From positions 682,001 to 746,000 of the forward strand of contig OZ252048.1 of assembly GCA_965247915.1 (NCBI GenBank): DNA of 64,000 nt, written 5' to 3'. A program made the position numbers and the translations under genes. The notes below the pieces were generated by a model that was given only the letters and a program-made list of their open reading frames with translations, ran no database searches and was not told the origin of the DNA. Each line of letters opens with the position of its first letter. Position 1 is the first letter of the stretch. The DNA is from JAKZRT01 sp965247915. GTDB taxonomy: Bacteria; Pseudomonadota; Alphaproteobacteria; Rhodobacterales; Rhodobacteraceae. Shown one piece after another: positions 52,411 to 61,244 of the stretch.

Positions 52411-52538
52411 ACCGCAGCGCAAACAAAGCCAGCAGACGAGCTCGCTATTTGAGGGCATCTCGCCTGCTGGCTTTGCCTCATCACGGGTGGGTCACTTTTA
52501 AACGCTGAAGCCGGGTCACTTTTGAACGCTCATTGACA

Positions 52539-52653
52539 GAAAAAAGAACCAGATGATGCCCCGCAAATTGTACTCTGGTCGGTTTGAGCTACTCCCCAAC
52601 CGTTGGACAGTATTTGGCGCAATCTAAGCTACTTTTTGCTCCTGCTGATCGGG
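52539..52653 (-). pseudogene. Probable 5' remnant of the IS-split gene
   Basis: This 115-bp piece between the IS21-family element and IS copy C is the outer flank of the IS21 insertion. Read on the minus strand and joined to 50070, allowing one T less in the left target repeat, it gives a continuous frame (NRPEYNLRGIIWFFFPKTKEN). An in-frame stop lies about 90 bp upstream, and no ATG is seen, so the start is uncertain. A short plus-strand frame over the same bases is an alternative. Confidence 0.45.
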
Positions 52654-52738
52654 TGTCTGACGTCAGCGCCTTTGGGACAGATATGAGGGTTTAGCATCAG
52701 GAGGATTTCTGGTTCATCGCAACCGTCAAGGAGTGAAG

Positions 52739-53113
52739 ATGAACAAGCAATCCGGAACCAGCAAAGCCTCGGCTGACAGGCTGGTCAAAACCATCCGCCG
52801 CAAGACCCGGCAAACGTATTCAGCCGAGGAGAAGATCCGCATTGTTTTGGCGGGTCTTCGGGGCGAGGAAAGCATCTCAGCACTGTGTCGCCGCGAGGGC
52901 ATCTCAGAGAGTCTGTATTACAGCTGGTCCAAGGAGTTCCCCGAAGCAGGGAAACGCCGTCTGTCCGGCGATACGGCGCGTCAGGCGACGTCACCCGAGG
53001 TGAAGGAGCTACGTTCTGAGGCCTTGGCATTGAAAGAATGTGTGGCCGACCTGATCCTGGAAAACCGTCTGCTCAAAAAAAGCATGACAGGGGATGGGGG
53101 ATACGAGGAATGA
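52739..53113 (+). CDS. IS3-family transposase OrfA (copy C)
   Basis: The protein is identical to OrfA of copy B: 124 residues, helix-turn-helix plus C-terminal zipper-like helix. The ATG at 52739 follows AAGGAG; a GTG two codons earlier is less likely. The seven-A run at 53075-53081 is the probable frameshift site for OrfAB. Confidence 0.94.
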   Translation: MNKQSGTSKASADRLVKTIRRKTRQTYSAEEKIRIVLAGLRGEESISALCRREGISESLYYSWSKEFPEAGKRRLSGDTARQATSPEVKELRSEALALKECVADLILENRLLKKSMTGDGGYEE

Positions 53114-54090
53114 GGTATCCAGCGTCAGAGAAGTTGGAAATCATCCGCACCGTTGAGGGGTCCCATCTGCCTGCGAAGCAAACCTTGGATATGCTGGGCA
53201 TTCCGCGCACCACATTCTACCGATGGTATGACCGCTATGTCGAAGGCGGCTTTGACGCCCTGGCGGATCGCTCACCCTGCCCAAAGTCGGTCTGGAACCG
53301 CATTCCCCAAGATCGGCGAGACGATCTGATTGAATTTGCACTGGAGCACGAGGCGCTGACGACCCGGGAACTGGCGGTAAAGTATACCGATGAGAAGCAG
53401 TATTTTATCTCTGAATCATCGGTTTACCGCTTTCTGAAGGAAGCTGATCTGATCACCGCGCCCGACTATGTTGTGATCAAAGCTGCCGACGAGTTCACGG
53501 ACAAAACCACCGCTATCAACCAGATGTGGCAAACCGACTTCACCTACTTCAGGATCATTGGCTGGGGTTGGTATTATCTCAGCACGATCCTGGACGATTA
53601 CAGCCGCTACATCATCGCCTGGAAGCTCTGCACAAACATGCGGGCCGAGGACGTGGCGGCGACGATTGAGCTGGCCCTGGCGGCGTCAGGTTGTGATCAG
53701 GCGGTTGTGAGACACAAGCCCCGTCTGCTGAGCGATAACGGCTCTTGCTACATCTCTGGCGACCTGGCCGAATGGCTCGAGGATCGACAGATGGACCACG
53801 TTCGCGGTGCGCCGTTCCATCCGCAAACCCAGGGGAAGATCGAGCGCTGGCATCAGACGATGAAGAACCGGGTTTTGCTGGAAAACTACTATCTGCCCGG
53901 CGATCTTAAACGCCAGATCGGGGCCTTCGTCGATTACTACAACAACCAGCGCTACCACGAGAGCCTGAACAACGTCACACCCGCCGACGTCTACTTCGGG
54001 CGCGGCAAGGCCATCATCAGAGAAAGGGAAAAGATCAAGAAACTGACAATCCGACAACGCCGCTTGCAACATCAAAAACTCGCGGCATAA
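53110..54090 (+). CDS. IS3-family transposase OrfB (copy C)
   Basis: The 326-residue protein is identical to copy B and carries the DDE catalytic residues. It starts at the ATG overlapping the orfA stop and is intact, so all three copies could supply transposase. Confidence 0.94.
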   Translation: MRYPASEKLEIIRTVEGSHLPAKQTLDMLGIPRTTFYRWYDRYVEGGFDALADRSPCPKSVWNRIPQDRRDDLIEFALEHEALTTRELAVKYTDEKQYFISESSVYRFLKEADLITAPDYVVIKAADEFTDKTTAINQMWQTDFTYFRIIGWGWYYLSTILDDYSRYIIAWKLCTNMRAEDVAATIELALAASGCDQAVVRHKPRLLSDNGSCYISGDLAEWLEDRQMDHVRGAPFHPQTQGKIERWHQTMKNRVLLENYYLPGDLKRQIGAFVDYYNNQRYHESLNNVTPADVYFGRGKAIIREREKIKKLTIRQRRLQHQKLAA

Positions 54091-54178
54091 TCAATCACAC
54101 AAACGAACCAGAGCCTCCAAAACTCAAACCGCTCTGATGTCCCATTTTATATGACGACGGACACTCCGATCCAGTCTC

Positions 54179-54883
54179 CTAGGCGTGCAGATAGACGCAC
54201 TCGTATTTCAGCGAGCGCCACAGCCGTTCCACAAAAATATTGTCGAGGAACCGGCCCTTGCCGTCCATCGAGATATGCACGCCTGTCCGCTTCAGTTGGC
54301 CCGTCCAGACAAAGGATGTGAACTGACTGCCTTGGTCAGTGTTCATGATCTGGGGCGGGCCAAACTTGTGGATTGCCTCGTTCAACGCCTCGACGCAGAA
54401 GTCCGCTTCCAGCGTGTTCGAGATGCGCCACGCCAGCACTTTGCGCGTGTGCCAGTCCATGATGGCCAGGAGATACAGGAAGCCGCGTCGCATTGGCAGA
54501 TAGGTGATATCAGAACACCAGACCTGATTGGGGCGGGTCACACGAAGCCCACGTAGCAGATAGGGGTAAATCTTGTGGCCCTTCGCGGCCTTGCTGGTGT
54601 TGGGCCTCTGGTAGATCGGCATGAGGCCCATCAACCGCATGAGCCGTCGGATGCGCTTCTCGTTCACCAGATGACCTTCGTTCCGAAGATGCCACGTCAT
54701 TTGGCGCACACCGTAAAACGGCGTTTCCAAGAACTGCTTATCTATCAGGCGCATCAGGTCGAGGTTCATCGCGGTCTCACCCTTTGGCTCATAGTAAAAG
54801 GATGACCGTGAGATCGACAGCAAGGCGCATTGTTTGCCAACAGACAGGTTTGGAAGGCCTGGCTCAATCATCTTCCGCCTCAC
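54179..54883 (-). pseudogene. IS3-family transposase OrfB, C-terminally truncated
   Basis: The 234-residue product has the IS3-group pattern (LLSISRSSFYYEPKGET, WCSDITYLPMRRGFLYLLAIMD, NTDQGSQFTSFVW, NIFVERLWRSLKYECVYLHA). All three DDE residues are present. It stops at TAG directly after LHA, where relatives continue with W-E-T-G-S; the next codons here do read E-T-G-S, so TGG has become TAG. Copy C then cuts off the rest. About 40 C-terminal residues are missing. Confidence 0.85.
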
Positions 54884-55173
54884 TTGCCGGCCCAGGGCTT
54901 GAGCTTTCTGGCCAAAAAATCGTTGGCGACGGCCAGCTCCCCTATCTTGGCGTGCAAGTCTTTAACCTGTTCTTCGTCAACTTCAGCCGCTTTCCTGCTG
55001 CCGCGCTCGAACACGCCCGACGCGCCTTCAAGCAACGCACGTTTCCATTGATGGATCATGGTAGGATGCACGCCAAACCGGCTCGCCAACTCTGAAACCG
55101 TCGCCTCCCCCTTCAGCGCCTCCAATGCCACCTTGGCCTTAAACTCTGGATGATGTTGCTTTCGTTTCGACAT
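54880..55173 (-). CDS. IS3-family transposase OrfA (second type)
   Basis: The 97-residue HTH_Tnp_1 protein (KRKQHHPEFKAKVALEALK, VSELASRFGVHPTMIHQWKR, and a C-terminal helix ending ARKLKPWAGK) is intact. It overlaps orfB by four bases. AAGGAG lies upstream of the ATG. It cannot transpose its own truncated element but could act on complete relatives elsewhere. Confidence 0.9.
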   Translation of the reverse strand: MSKRKQHHPEFKAKVALEALKGEATVSELASRFGVHPTMIHQWKRALLEGASGVFERGSRKAAEVDEEQVKDLHAKIGELAVANDFLARKLKPWAGK

Positions 55174-55253
55174 TTCTGATCTCCTTCGTGTTGAAGATCA
55201 GCAGACTACAAATCGCAGCTTACGTCAGTGTCCGAATTTCGGGGGGTAGCTCA

Positions 55254-55752
55254 GTTCTTTTGGCCATGTTGCCTGTGTGGTGACACCGAGTTGCAAGAAT
55301 CTGGAGTTATTTCGCGCTCCCAATTCGTAATGAAATTTGTTTCGCTGTTCTTCATTTTCGTACTCTTGCCAATCCGTTTGCAACGGCCTGTTGAGGTGAC
55401 GAGAAAGAACAGCCTCCTTGTGAATGCGTCTAAAAAAATCTCGGCCAAGAACAAGTTGCCGTGCCGAGGGTGCTGACAGGAGGTCACTGTCAAAGTTCTT
55501 TTCAGCACCTTCTTGCGATAGGGTGAGGGCGTCCTTGGATACGTAAGATACTGTTCGCCGCTGCCCATCTTCTTCGAACACCAAACGTGCGCCATAATCG
55601 TCGCCATTTGCCCCGCGGTCGATTGAGAGCGTGACGTGGATCAAACAGTCTCCAGCCGCGCGACACCCGATCAGTGCCGCAATTGAATTGTTCAGAGATT
55701 CGGTTTCCTTGAATGATGCGGATCGCCCGCCAACAGGGCGCAAGTTTCCCAA
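55254..55752 (-). pseudogene. Hypothetical gene remnant truncated by the second IS3-type element
   Basis: This frame encodes about 165 residues (LNNSIAALIGCRAAGDCLIHVTLSID ... GRDFFRRIHKEAVLSRHL ... WQEYENEEQRNKFHYE) and then runs into the IS end at about 55253. The frame stays open upstream to about 55862 (RISDEHIASAILGFTPSQPGW), but no ATG was found, so the 5' end is uncertain too. No domain is recognised. GC content is lower than in flanking operons, as in the other split gene. Confidence 0.55.
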
Positions 55753-56137
55753 AATGAGAGCAACGTGGCCTGCCCACCCAGGTTGCGAGGGCGTGAATCC
55801 AAGAATTGCGCTAGCTATATGTTCGTCGGAAATGCGAACCGCTGCGTTTTCGCGGCCCCCTTAGCAGCAATCGACAACCGCGGAGACTATCGAAGCGACC
55901 CAATGTCTCGTTATATGTCTGCCGTTCCGCCAGCAGATAATGCAACAGCTTGGATAAGTTACGAGCGTACATCGAAGATACATTCACATGTACGGAGCCT
56001 AAAAGGCAGTGCTTTTACCAAGAGGACGCAGCTAGCCCAATATTGCTCACCACGCACCAGACCATTTACCCCACAACTTCAACATCTTAACCCCTTCTCT
56101 CACTTTGAGAGCCCGGGCGACGCAGGCCCTCGCCCCC
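55753..56137. other. 385-bp stretch without a recognised gene
   Basis: The region between the hypothetical remnant and dnaE has short frames only. The left 110 bases may still belong to the remnant gene. The right part is AT-richer than its surroundings and directly follows the dnaE stop; no convincing terminator hairpin was seen. Confidence 0.6.
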
Positions 56138-59100
56138 TCACAGTTCCTCGACCGTGACCACCCCCGGCAGGCTTTTCAGGGCGCCCTTGATCTGCGGCGT
56201 GACCGGGAATTCGCCGGGCAGGGTCAGGTCGGCCTCGCCCAGATCGGGGGCTGTGCAGGTCAGCAGGATCGGACCCAGCGCGCGGGTCTTGGTGTCGGCC
56301 TTGGCGCGGGCCAGAACCGCCGCCACGGTGACAAACCCGGCTTCGGATTCGATGAAGACCTGAAGCCCCGCCAATTGCCCGGCGACCGCGTCGTCGATCG
56401 GCTGCACCGACCGCGCCCGCAGACGCAGCTGATCGGCCTCGGCCTCGGCCTCGACGGTCAGCAATATCCGCGATCCGACGTCCAGAAATTCGCGCGCCGC
56501 CTCCAAAGCCTCTGCAAACAGCGTGACTTCGTATTGGCCCGAAACATCCGAAAGCTGGACAAAGGCAAACCGGTTGCCGCGGGCTGACTTTCTTTCCTGC
56601 CGCCCGGCCACGACCCCGGCCATCTGAACGATCGCGGCCCCCCGGCCCGCATCCCGGGTCACTTGGGCAAGTGTCTTGATCCCCTTGCGTTTCAGCGCGC
56701 CCATATAATCGTCCAGCGGATGACCCGACAGATAGAACCCGATCGCGGTATATTCCTGGCTCAGCCGCTCGGCGGGAAGCCAGTCTTCCGAATCCGCCAG
56801 CCGCGGCTCGGGCAGGTCGTCGCCGCTGTCACCGAACAGCGAAACCTGATCGGATGCGTGCTGGTCGTGAACCGCCACCGAATAGGCGGCCAGATTGTCG
56901 AGCGCCTCGAAGACCCGCCGCCGGTTGCCATCAAGCTGATCGAAGGCACCGGCGCGCGCCAGCATTTCCAGCGGGCGCTTGCCGATGCGTTTGAGTTCGA
57001 CCCGTCGCGCAAAGTCGAAAAGATTGACGAACGCCCGGTCGCCGCGCCCGTCGACCACCAGCCGCATGGCCTCGGTCCCGACATTCTTCAGCGCCCCAAG
57101 ACCATAGACGACGGCGCTGCCATCGACCGAAAACGTGGTGCGCGACCGGTTCACGCAAGGCGGCACGATCTCGGCCCCCAACCCGCCACGGTCGGCAGGC
57201 TTGCGCACCTCTTCGGCATAGACCGCCAGCTTGTCGGTCAGATGCAGGTCACAGTTCATGACGCCGGCCATAAACTCGACCGGGTGGTTGGCTTTCAACC
57301 AGGCGGTTTGATAGCTGACGACGGCATAGGCGGCGGCGTGCGATTTGTTGAACCCGTAGTTGGCGAATTTGTCGAGCAGGTTCCAGACCTCGATCGCGGT
57401 GTCCCGGTCGACATCGTTCTTGGCCGCGCCGGCCAGAAACTTGGGGCGCTCCTTGTCCATCTCGGCCTGGATTTTCTTGCCCATGGCGCGGCGCAGCAGG
57501 TCGGCGCCGCCTAACGTGTACCCGGCCATGTCCTGCGCGATCTGCATCACCTGTTCCTGATAGACGATGATGCCTTGAGTTTCGTCCAGAATGGCATCGA
57601 TCGAGGGGTGCATATGGTCGCGCTCGCGCAAGCCATTTTTGACCTCGCAAAAGGCGGGGATATTTTCCATCGGGCCGGGGCGGTACAGTGCTACCAGCGC
57701 GATGATGTCTTCGATGCAGGTCGGTTTCATGCGCCTCAGCGCGTCCATCATGCCCGAGCTTTCCACCTGAAACACAGCCACCGTGCGCGCATCGGCGTAA
57801 AGGCGATAGGTGGCCGGGTCGTCCAGCGGGATGGCGCCGATATCAATGTTGACGCCCCGGTCGCCGAGCAGGGTCAGCGCATTCTGGATGATCGTCAGGG
57901 TTTTCAGACCCAGAAAGTCGTATTTCACCAGCCCGGCCGCCTCGACCCACTTCATGTTGAACTGGGTGGCGGGCATGTCCGACCGGGGGTCACGGTAAAG
58001 CGGCACCAACTCGTCCAGCGGGCGATCACCGATCACCACGCCCGCCGCGTGGGTCGAGGCATTTCTGAGCAGCCCCTCGATCTGCTGGCAATAGGTCAGC
58101 AGGCGTTCGACCACCTCTTCGGCGCGGGCCTCTTCGCGCAGGCGCGGCTCTTCGGCCAGCGCCTTTTCGATGCTGACCGGTTTGACGCCTTCGGTCGGGA
58201 TCATTTTCGACAGCCGGTCAACCTGGCCGTAGGGCATTTGCAAAACCCGGCCCACGTCGCGAACGGCGGCCTTGCTGAGAAGCGCGCCGAAAGTGATGAT
58301 CTGACCGACCCGGTCGCGTCCGTATTTGTCCTGCACGTAACGGATCACTTCTTCGCGCCGCTCCATGCAGAAATCGATGTCAAAGTCGGGTATCGAAACC
58401 CGTTCGGGGTTCAGGAAGCGCTCAAAAAGCAGGCTGTATCGCAGCGGGTCCAGATCGGTAATGGTCAGCGCATAGGCCACCAACGACCCGGCACCCGAAC
58501 CGCGGCCCGGTCCCACCGGGATACCTTGGTCTTTGGCCCACTTGATGAAGTCTGCAACGATAAGGAAATAGCCGGGAAACCCCATGCGCTCGATAATTCC
58601 AAGCTCGAATTCCAGCCGCACTTCATAGGTTTCGACCGGTGCCGCACGGGGGATAACTTCCAGTCGTTCGCCCAGCCCGGCGCGGGCCTGGCGGCGCAGT
58701 TCGTCCACCTCGTCGTCGGCGAATTTTGGCAGAAGCGGGTCGCGCGTGGGGACGCGAAAGGCACAGCGGCGGGCAATCTCGACGGTATTTTCCAGCGCCT
58801 CGGGCAGATCGGCGAACAGCGTTGCCATTTCTTGCGGAAACTTCAGGTAATGCTGGGGGGTCAGGCGGCGTCGCGGTCCCTGCTGGTCGACATAAGCGCC
58901 TTCGGCGATGCAGATCAGCGCGTCGTGCGCCTCGAACATCGCAGATTTGGGGAAATAGACGTCGTTGGTGGCGACAATCGGCAAGCCGCGCGCGTAGGCA
59001 AGGCCAAGATGCCCCTGTTCGACACGCTCATCCGGCCCGTGCCCGCCGGTCTCGCCCGGGTGTCGTTGCAGTTCGACATAAAGCCGGTCGGGGAAGGCCG

Positions 59101-59593
59101 CAGCGAGGCGGTCCAAAAACGCCTCGGCGGCGGACATCGCTTCGGACGCGATTAGCTGGCCAAGCGGTCCACCGGGCCCGCCAGTCAGCGCGATCAATCC
59201 TTCAGCGTGCGCGGCCAATTCGTCAATCGTCACCTGGGGGGCGTCGCGTCCCTCGCCAAGATAGGCGTGGGTCATAAGCTTCATCAGGTGGCCGTAACCG
59301 GTTTCGTTCTGGGCGAGCAAGACCACCGGCGCGGCTGGTGGCTGGGAATTGCGTCCATCGCCTGCGCCGTAAACCAGCGACAGCTGCGCACCGATTATGG
59401 GTTGAATCCCAGCCGCCGCCGCGCCTTGCGAAAACTCCAGCGCGCAGAACAAATTATTGGTGTCGGTCACCGCCACGGCTGGCATCGACATTTTCGCCAC
59501 CAAAGCCGCGAGTTTATTTACCGGTACCGCGCCTTCAAGAAGCGAATATTCGGTATGAACCCGCAGATGGATGAATCGGGGCAGGCTGGACAT
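56138..59593 (-). CDS. dnaE: DNA polymerase III alpha subunit (DnaE)
   Basis: The 1151-residue replicative polymerase subunit has the expected order. An N-terminal PHP domain (FIHLRVHTEYSLLEGAVPV, residues 7-25) comes first, then the catalytic palm with VGPGRGSGAGSLVAYAL and the Asp pair in RVSIPDFDIDFCMERRE near residue 400. The fingers region (HAAGVVIGD, FLGLKTLTIIQ) follows, then the helix-hairpin-helix region, and an OB fold (MAGVVAGRQERKSARGNRFAFVQLSD) near residue 1000. Length is normal for DnaE1, and it lacks features of the error-prone DnaE2. It is transcribed alone, divergent from xdhA. Confidence 0.95.
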   Translation of the reverse strand: MSSLPRFIHLRVHTEYSLLEGAVPVNKLAALVAKMSMPAVAVTDTNNLFCALEFSQGAAAAGIQPIIGAQLSLVYGAGDGRNSQPPAAPVVLLAQNETGYGHLMKLMTHAYLGEGRDAPQVTIDELAAHAEGLIALTGGPGGPLGQLIASEAMSAAEAFLDRLAAAFPDRLYVELQRHPGETGGHGPDERVEQGHLGLAYARGLPIVATNDVYFPKSAMFEAHDALICIAEGAYVDQQGPRRRLTPQHYLKFPQEMATLFADLPEALENTVEIARRCAFRVPTRDPLLPKFADDEVDELRRQARAGLGERLEVIPRAAPVETYEVRLEFELGIIERMGFPGYFLIVADFIKWAKDQGIPVGPGRGSGAGSLVAYALTITDLDPLRYSLLFERFLNPERVSIPDFDIDFCMERREEVIRYVQDKYGRDRVGQIITFGALLSKAAVRDVGRVLQMPYGQVDRLSKMIPTEGVKPVSIEKALAEEPRLREEARAEEVVERLLTYCQQIEGLLRNASTHAAGVVIGDRPLDELVPLYRDPRSDMPATQFNMKWVEAAGLVKYDFLGLKTLTIIQNALTLLGDRGVNIDIGAIPLDDPATYRLYADARTVAVFQVESSGMMDALRRMKPTCIEDIIALVALYRPGPMENIPAFCEVKNGLRERDHMHPSIDAILDETQGIIVYQEQVMQIAQDMAGYTLGGADLLRRAMGKKIQAEMDKERPKFLAGAAKNDVDRDTAIEVWNLLDKFANYGFNKSHAAAYAVVSYQTAWLKANHPVEFMAGVMNCDLHLTDKLAVYAEEVRKPADRGGLGAEIVPPCVNRSRTTFSVDGSAVVYGLGALKNVGTEAMRLVVDGRGDRAFVNLFDFARRVELKRIGKRPLEMLARAGAFDQLDGNRRRVFEALDNLAAYSVAVHDQHASDQVSLFGDSGDDLPEPRLADSEDWLPAERLSQEYTAIGFYLSGHPLDDYMGALKRKGIKTLAQVTRDAGRGAAIVQMAGVVAGRQERKSARGNRFAFVQLSDVSGQYEVTLFAEALEAAREFLDVGSRILLTVEAEAEADQLRLRARSVQPIDDAVAGQLAGLQVFIESEAGFVTVAAVLARAKADTKTRALGPILLTCTAPDLGEADLTLPGEFPVTPQIKGALKSLPGVVTVEEL

Positions 59594-59670
59594 GGGGCCA
59601 AGCTAGGCCGTGGGGGTAGGAAGCGAAAGCCGAATCAAGGGGTGACACACGCCCGGATTTTCGCATTGAA

Positions 59671-59801
59671 CGACGTAAAACCCGCCTATTGTTCGGATAT
59701 TTTTGAAGCCGCTTCAGGCACGCAGGACGACTCATTCCTTGCCAGAATCTTCTGGCTGGGCTTTCCTGCGAGATATCAGGGAGGACCTAGGTTTTACGTC
59801 G
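59671..59801. repeat. 12-bp inverted repeat in the dnaE-xdhA intergenic region
   Basis: CGACGTAAAACC (59671-59682) and GGTTTTACGTCG (59790-59801) are perfect reverse complements, 107 bp apart, in the 268-bp gap between divergent dnaE and xdhA. They could be paired regulator half-sites or the arms of a long-range stem. Confidence 0.75.
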
Positions 59802-59861
59802 CCTCGGACCCAGCCGTCAGAGGGGGCACCCCCTTAAAACAGAAAGCGACATGGAAAAGTC

Positions 59862-61244
59862 ATGAGCCGGATCCAGTTTCTCCTGAACGGAGACGCGGTT
59901 TTACTCGGCGACATCGATCCCACGCGGACGCTGCTTGACTGGTTGCGCGACGACCGGGGGCTTACGGGCACCAAAGAGGGCTGCAACGAAGGCGACTGCG
60001 GGGCCTGCACAGTTATGGTCGGCGACGAGGACGGGTATAAAGCGCTGAACGCCTGTATTCTTTTCGTGCCACAACTTCACGGAAAGGCGGTGCGCACCGT
60101 CGAAGGGCTGGCGCCGGACGGTAAGATGCACCCGGCGCAGCAGGCGATGGTTGATCTCCACGGATCGCAATGCGGGTTCTGCACGCCGGGATTTGTCATG
60201 TCGATGGCTGCGGGCCATGCGCAAGGCCGCACCGACCACGATGATGTGCTGGCGGGCAACTTGTGCCGCTGCACGGGCTATGCCCCGATCATCCGCGCTG
60301 CCGAAGCTGTGGAAGATGCGCCGGTTCCGGGCTGGGTAAATGAAGATATTCAGGCGCTTGAGTTGTTGGCGCTGGACGCAGAGGGCGACCGCTTTGTGGC
60401 TCCTGAAAGCGCCGATGAACTGGCCGACTGGTACGCGGCCAACCCCGATGCCACGCTGATCGCAGGGGCTACCGATGTCGGGCTGTGGGTGACCAAGTTG
60501 CTCCGCGACCTGCCCAAAGTGGCGTTTCTGAATCGCTGTCGCGACTTGCAAACCGTGGACGTGGACGACGATTTTATCCGAATCGGCGCGGCCGTGACGA
60601 TGGAGCCGCTGCGCCCGGTCTTTGAAAAATACCACCCCAGCTATGCCGAGATGATCCGCCGGTACGGGGCAACCCAAGTGCGCGAGGCGGCGACCATCGG
60701 CGGCAATATCGCAAACGGGTCGCCGATTGGTGACAACCCGCCGCCGCTCATCGCGCTCGGGGCGCGCATCGTATTGCGCAAGGGCGGCAAGCGGCGCGAG
60801 ATCGCGCTTGAGGATTTCTACATCGACTATGGGCAACAGGACCGAAGCCCAGGTGAATTTGTCGAGACCATCCTAATCCCGCGCCAGAAAGACCGGCTCA
60901 GGGTCTATAAACTGTGCAAAAGGTTCGATCAGGACATCTCGGCCGTCTGCGGGGCTTTCAATATCGGGCTGGACGGCGACCGGGTTGCCAGCGCCTCAAT
61001 CGCGTTTGGCGGTATGGCGGGCATTCCCAAGCGTGCGACCAATGTCGAGGCGGCGCTGGTGGGCCAACCCTGGAGCGCCGAGACGGTGGCGGCTGCCTTG
61101 CCTGAATTTGCCCGCGACTTTACGCCGATGAGCGACATGCGCGCCTCGGCAAACTACCGCCTTGAAGCCGCCGCGAACATGCTGCGTCGGGCCTTGCACG
61201 AAGATCAAGGCACCGCTGTGAACGTACTGGAGGTCAGCGCATGA
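59862..61244 (+). CDS. xdhA: Xanthine dehydrogenase small subunit (XdhA)
   Basis: The 460-residue subunit carries two 2Fe-2S clusters and FAD. The plant-type ferredoxin cysteines are Cys41, Cys46, Cys49 and Cys65 (GCNEGDCGACTV). The second cluster uses Cys104/Cys107 (SQCGFCTPG) and Cys135/Cys137 (LCRCTGY). The FAD domain has TIGGNIANGSPIGDNPPPLIALGA. It passes electrons from the molybdenum site of XdhB to NAD+. It overlaps xdhB by ATGA. Confidence 0.95.
   Translation: MSRIQFLLNGDAVLLGDIDPTRTLLDWLRDDRGLTGTKEGCNEGDCGACTVMVGDEDGYKALNACILFVPQLHGKAVRTVEGLAPDGKMHPAQQAMVDLHGSQCGFCTPGFVMSMAAGHAQGRTDHDDVLAGNLCRCTGYAPIIRAAEAVEDAPVPGWVNEDIQALELLALDAEGDRFVAPESADELADWYAANPDATLIAGATDVGLWVTKLLRDLPKVAFLNRCRDLQTVDVDDDFIRIGAAVTMEPLRPVFEKYHPSYAEMIRRYGATQVREAATIGGNIANGSPIGDNPPPLIALGARIVLRKGGKRREIALEDFYIDYGQQDRSPGEFVETILIPRQKDRLRVYKLCKRFDQDISAVCGAFNIGLDGDRVASASIAFGGMAGIPKRATNVEAALVGQPWSAETVAAALPEFARDFTPMSDMRASANYRLEAAANMLRRALHEDQGTAVNVLEVSA

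Larger units (their letters stand above)
50071..52538 (+). mobile_element. IS21-family element (complete, 2468 bp)
   Basis: The ends form inverted repeats of about 26 bp (TGTGAATCGGCATGCAAAAC at left, TGTCAATGAGCGTTCAAAAG as the reverse complement of the right end), both continuing into TGACCC. Each end has a second internal copy of the AAAATTGACCC-like motif, as IS21 elements do. It contains istA and istB overlapping by ATGA. Flanks GGAAAAAG (left) and GAAAAAAG (right) match 7 of 8, consistent with an 8-bp target duplication. Confidence 0.93.
52654..54163 (+). mobile_element. IS3-family element, copy C (complete, 1510 bp)
   Basis: This has the same 1510-bp structure as copy B, in the opposite orientation, with inverted repeats at 52654-52679 and 54138-54163. 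No target duplication is visible: left flank GATCGGG, right flank CTCCGATC. The right flank lies inside another, truncated IS3-family element. Insertion followed by an adjacent deletion or recombination between copies explains both facts. Confidence 0.95.
54164..55253 (-). mobile_element. Second IS3-family element type, truncated at its right end
   Basis: This element is unrelated in sequence to copies A-C. It carries a complete orfA and an orfB whose C-terminal end is missing where copy C begins at 54164. The left end is near 55253 (TGAGCTACCCCCCGAAAT on the minus strand), judged from where the flanking frame changes character; this edge is approximate. The missing right end is not present on the other side of copy C. 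Confidence 0.82.

Noticed and set aside
52551..52632. Short plus-strand gene (MPRKLYSGRFELLPNRW...)
   Set aside because: It is about 25 codons, starts next to the IS21 end, has no good ribosome-binding site, and overlaps the flank that fits the split minus-strand gene. It cannot be excluded but is not supported.
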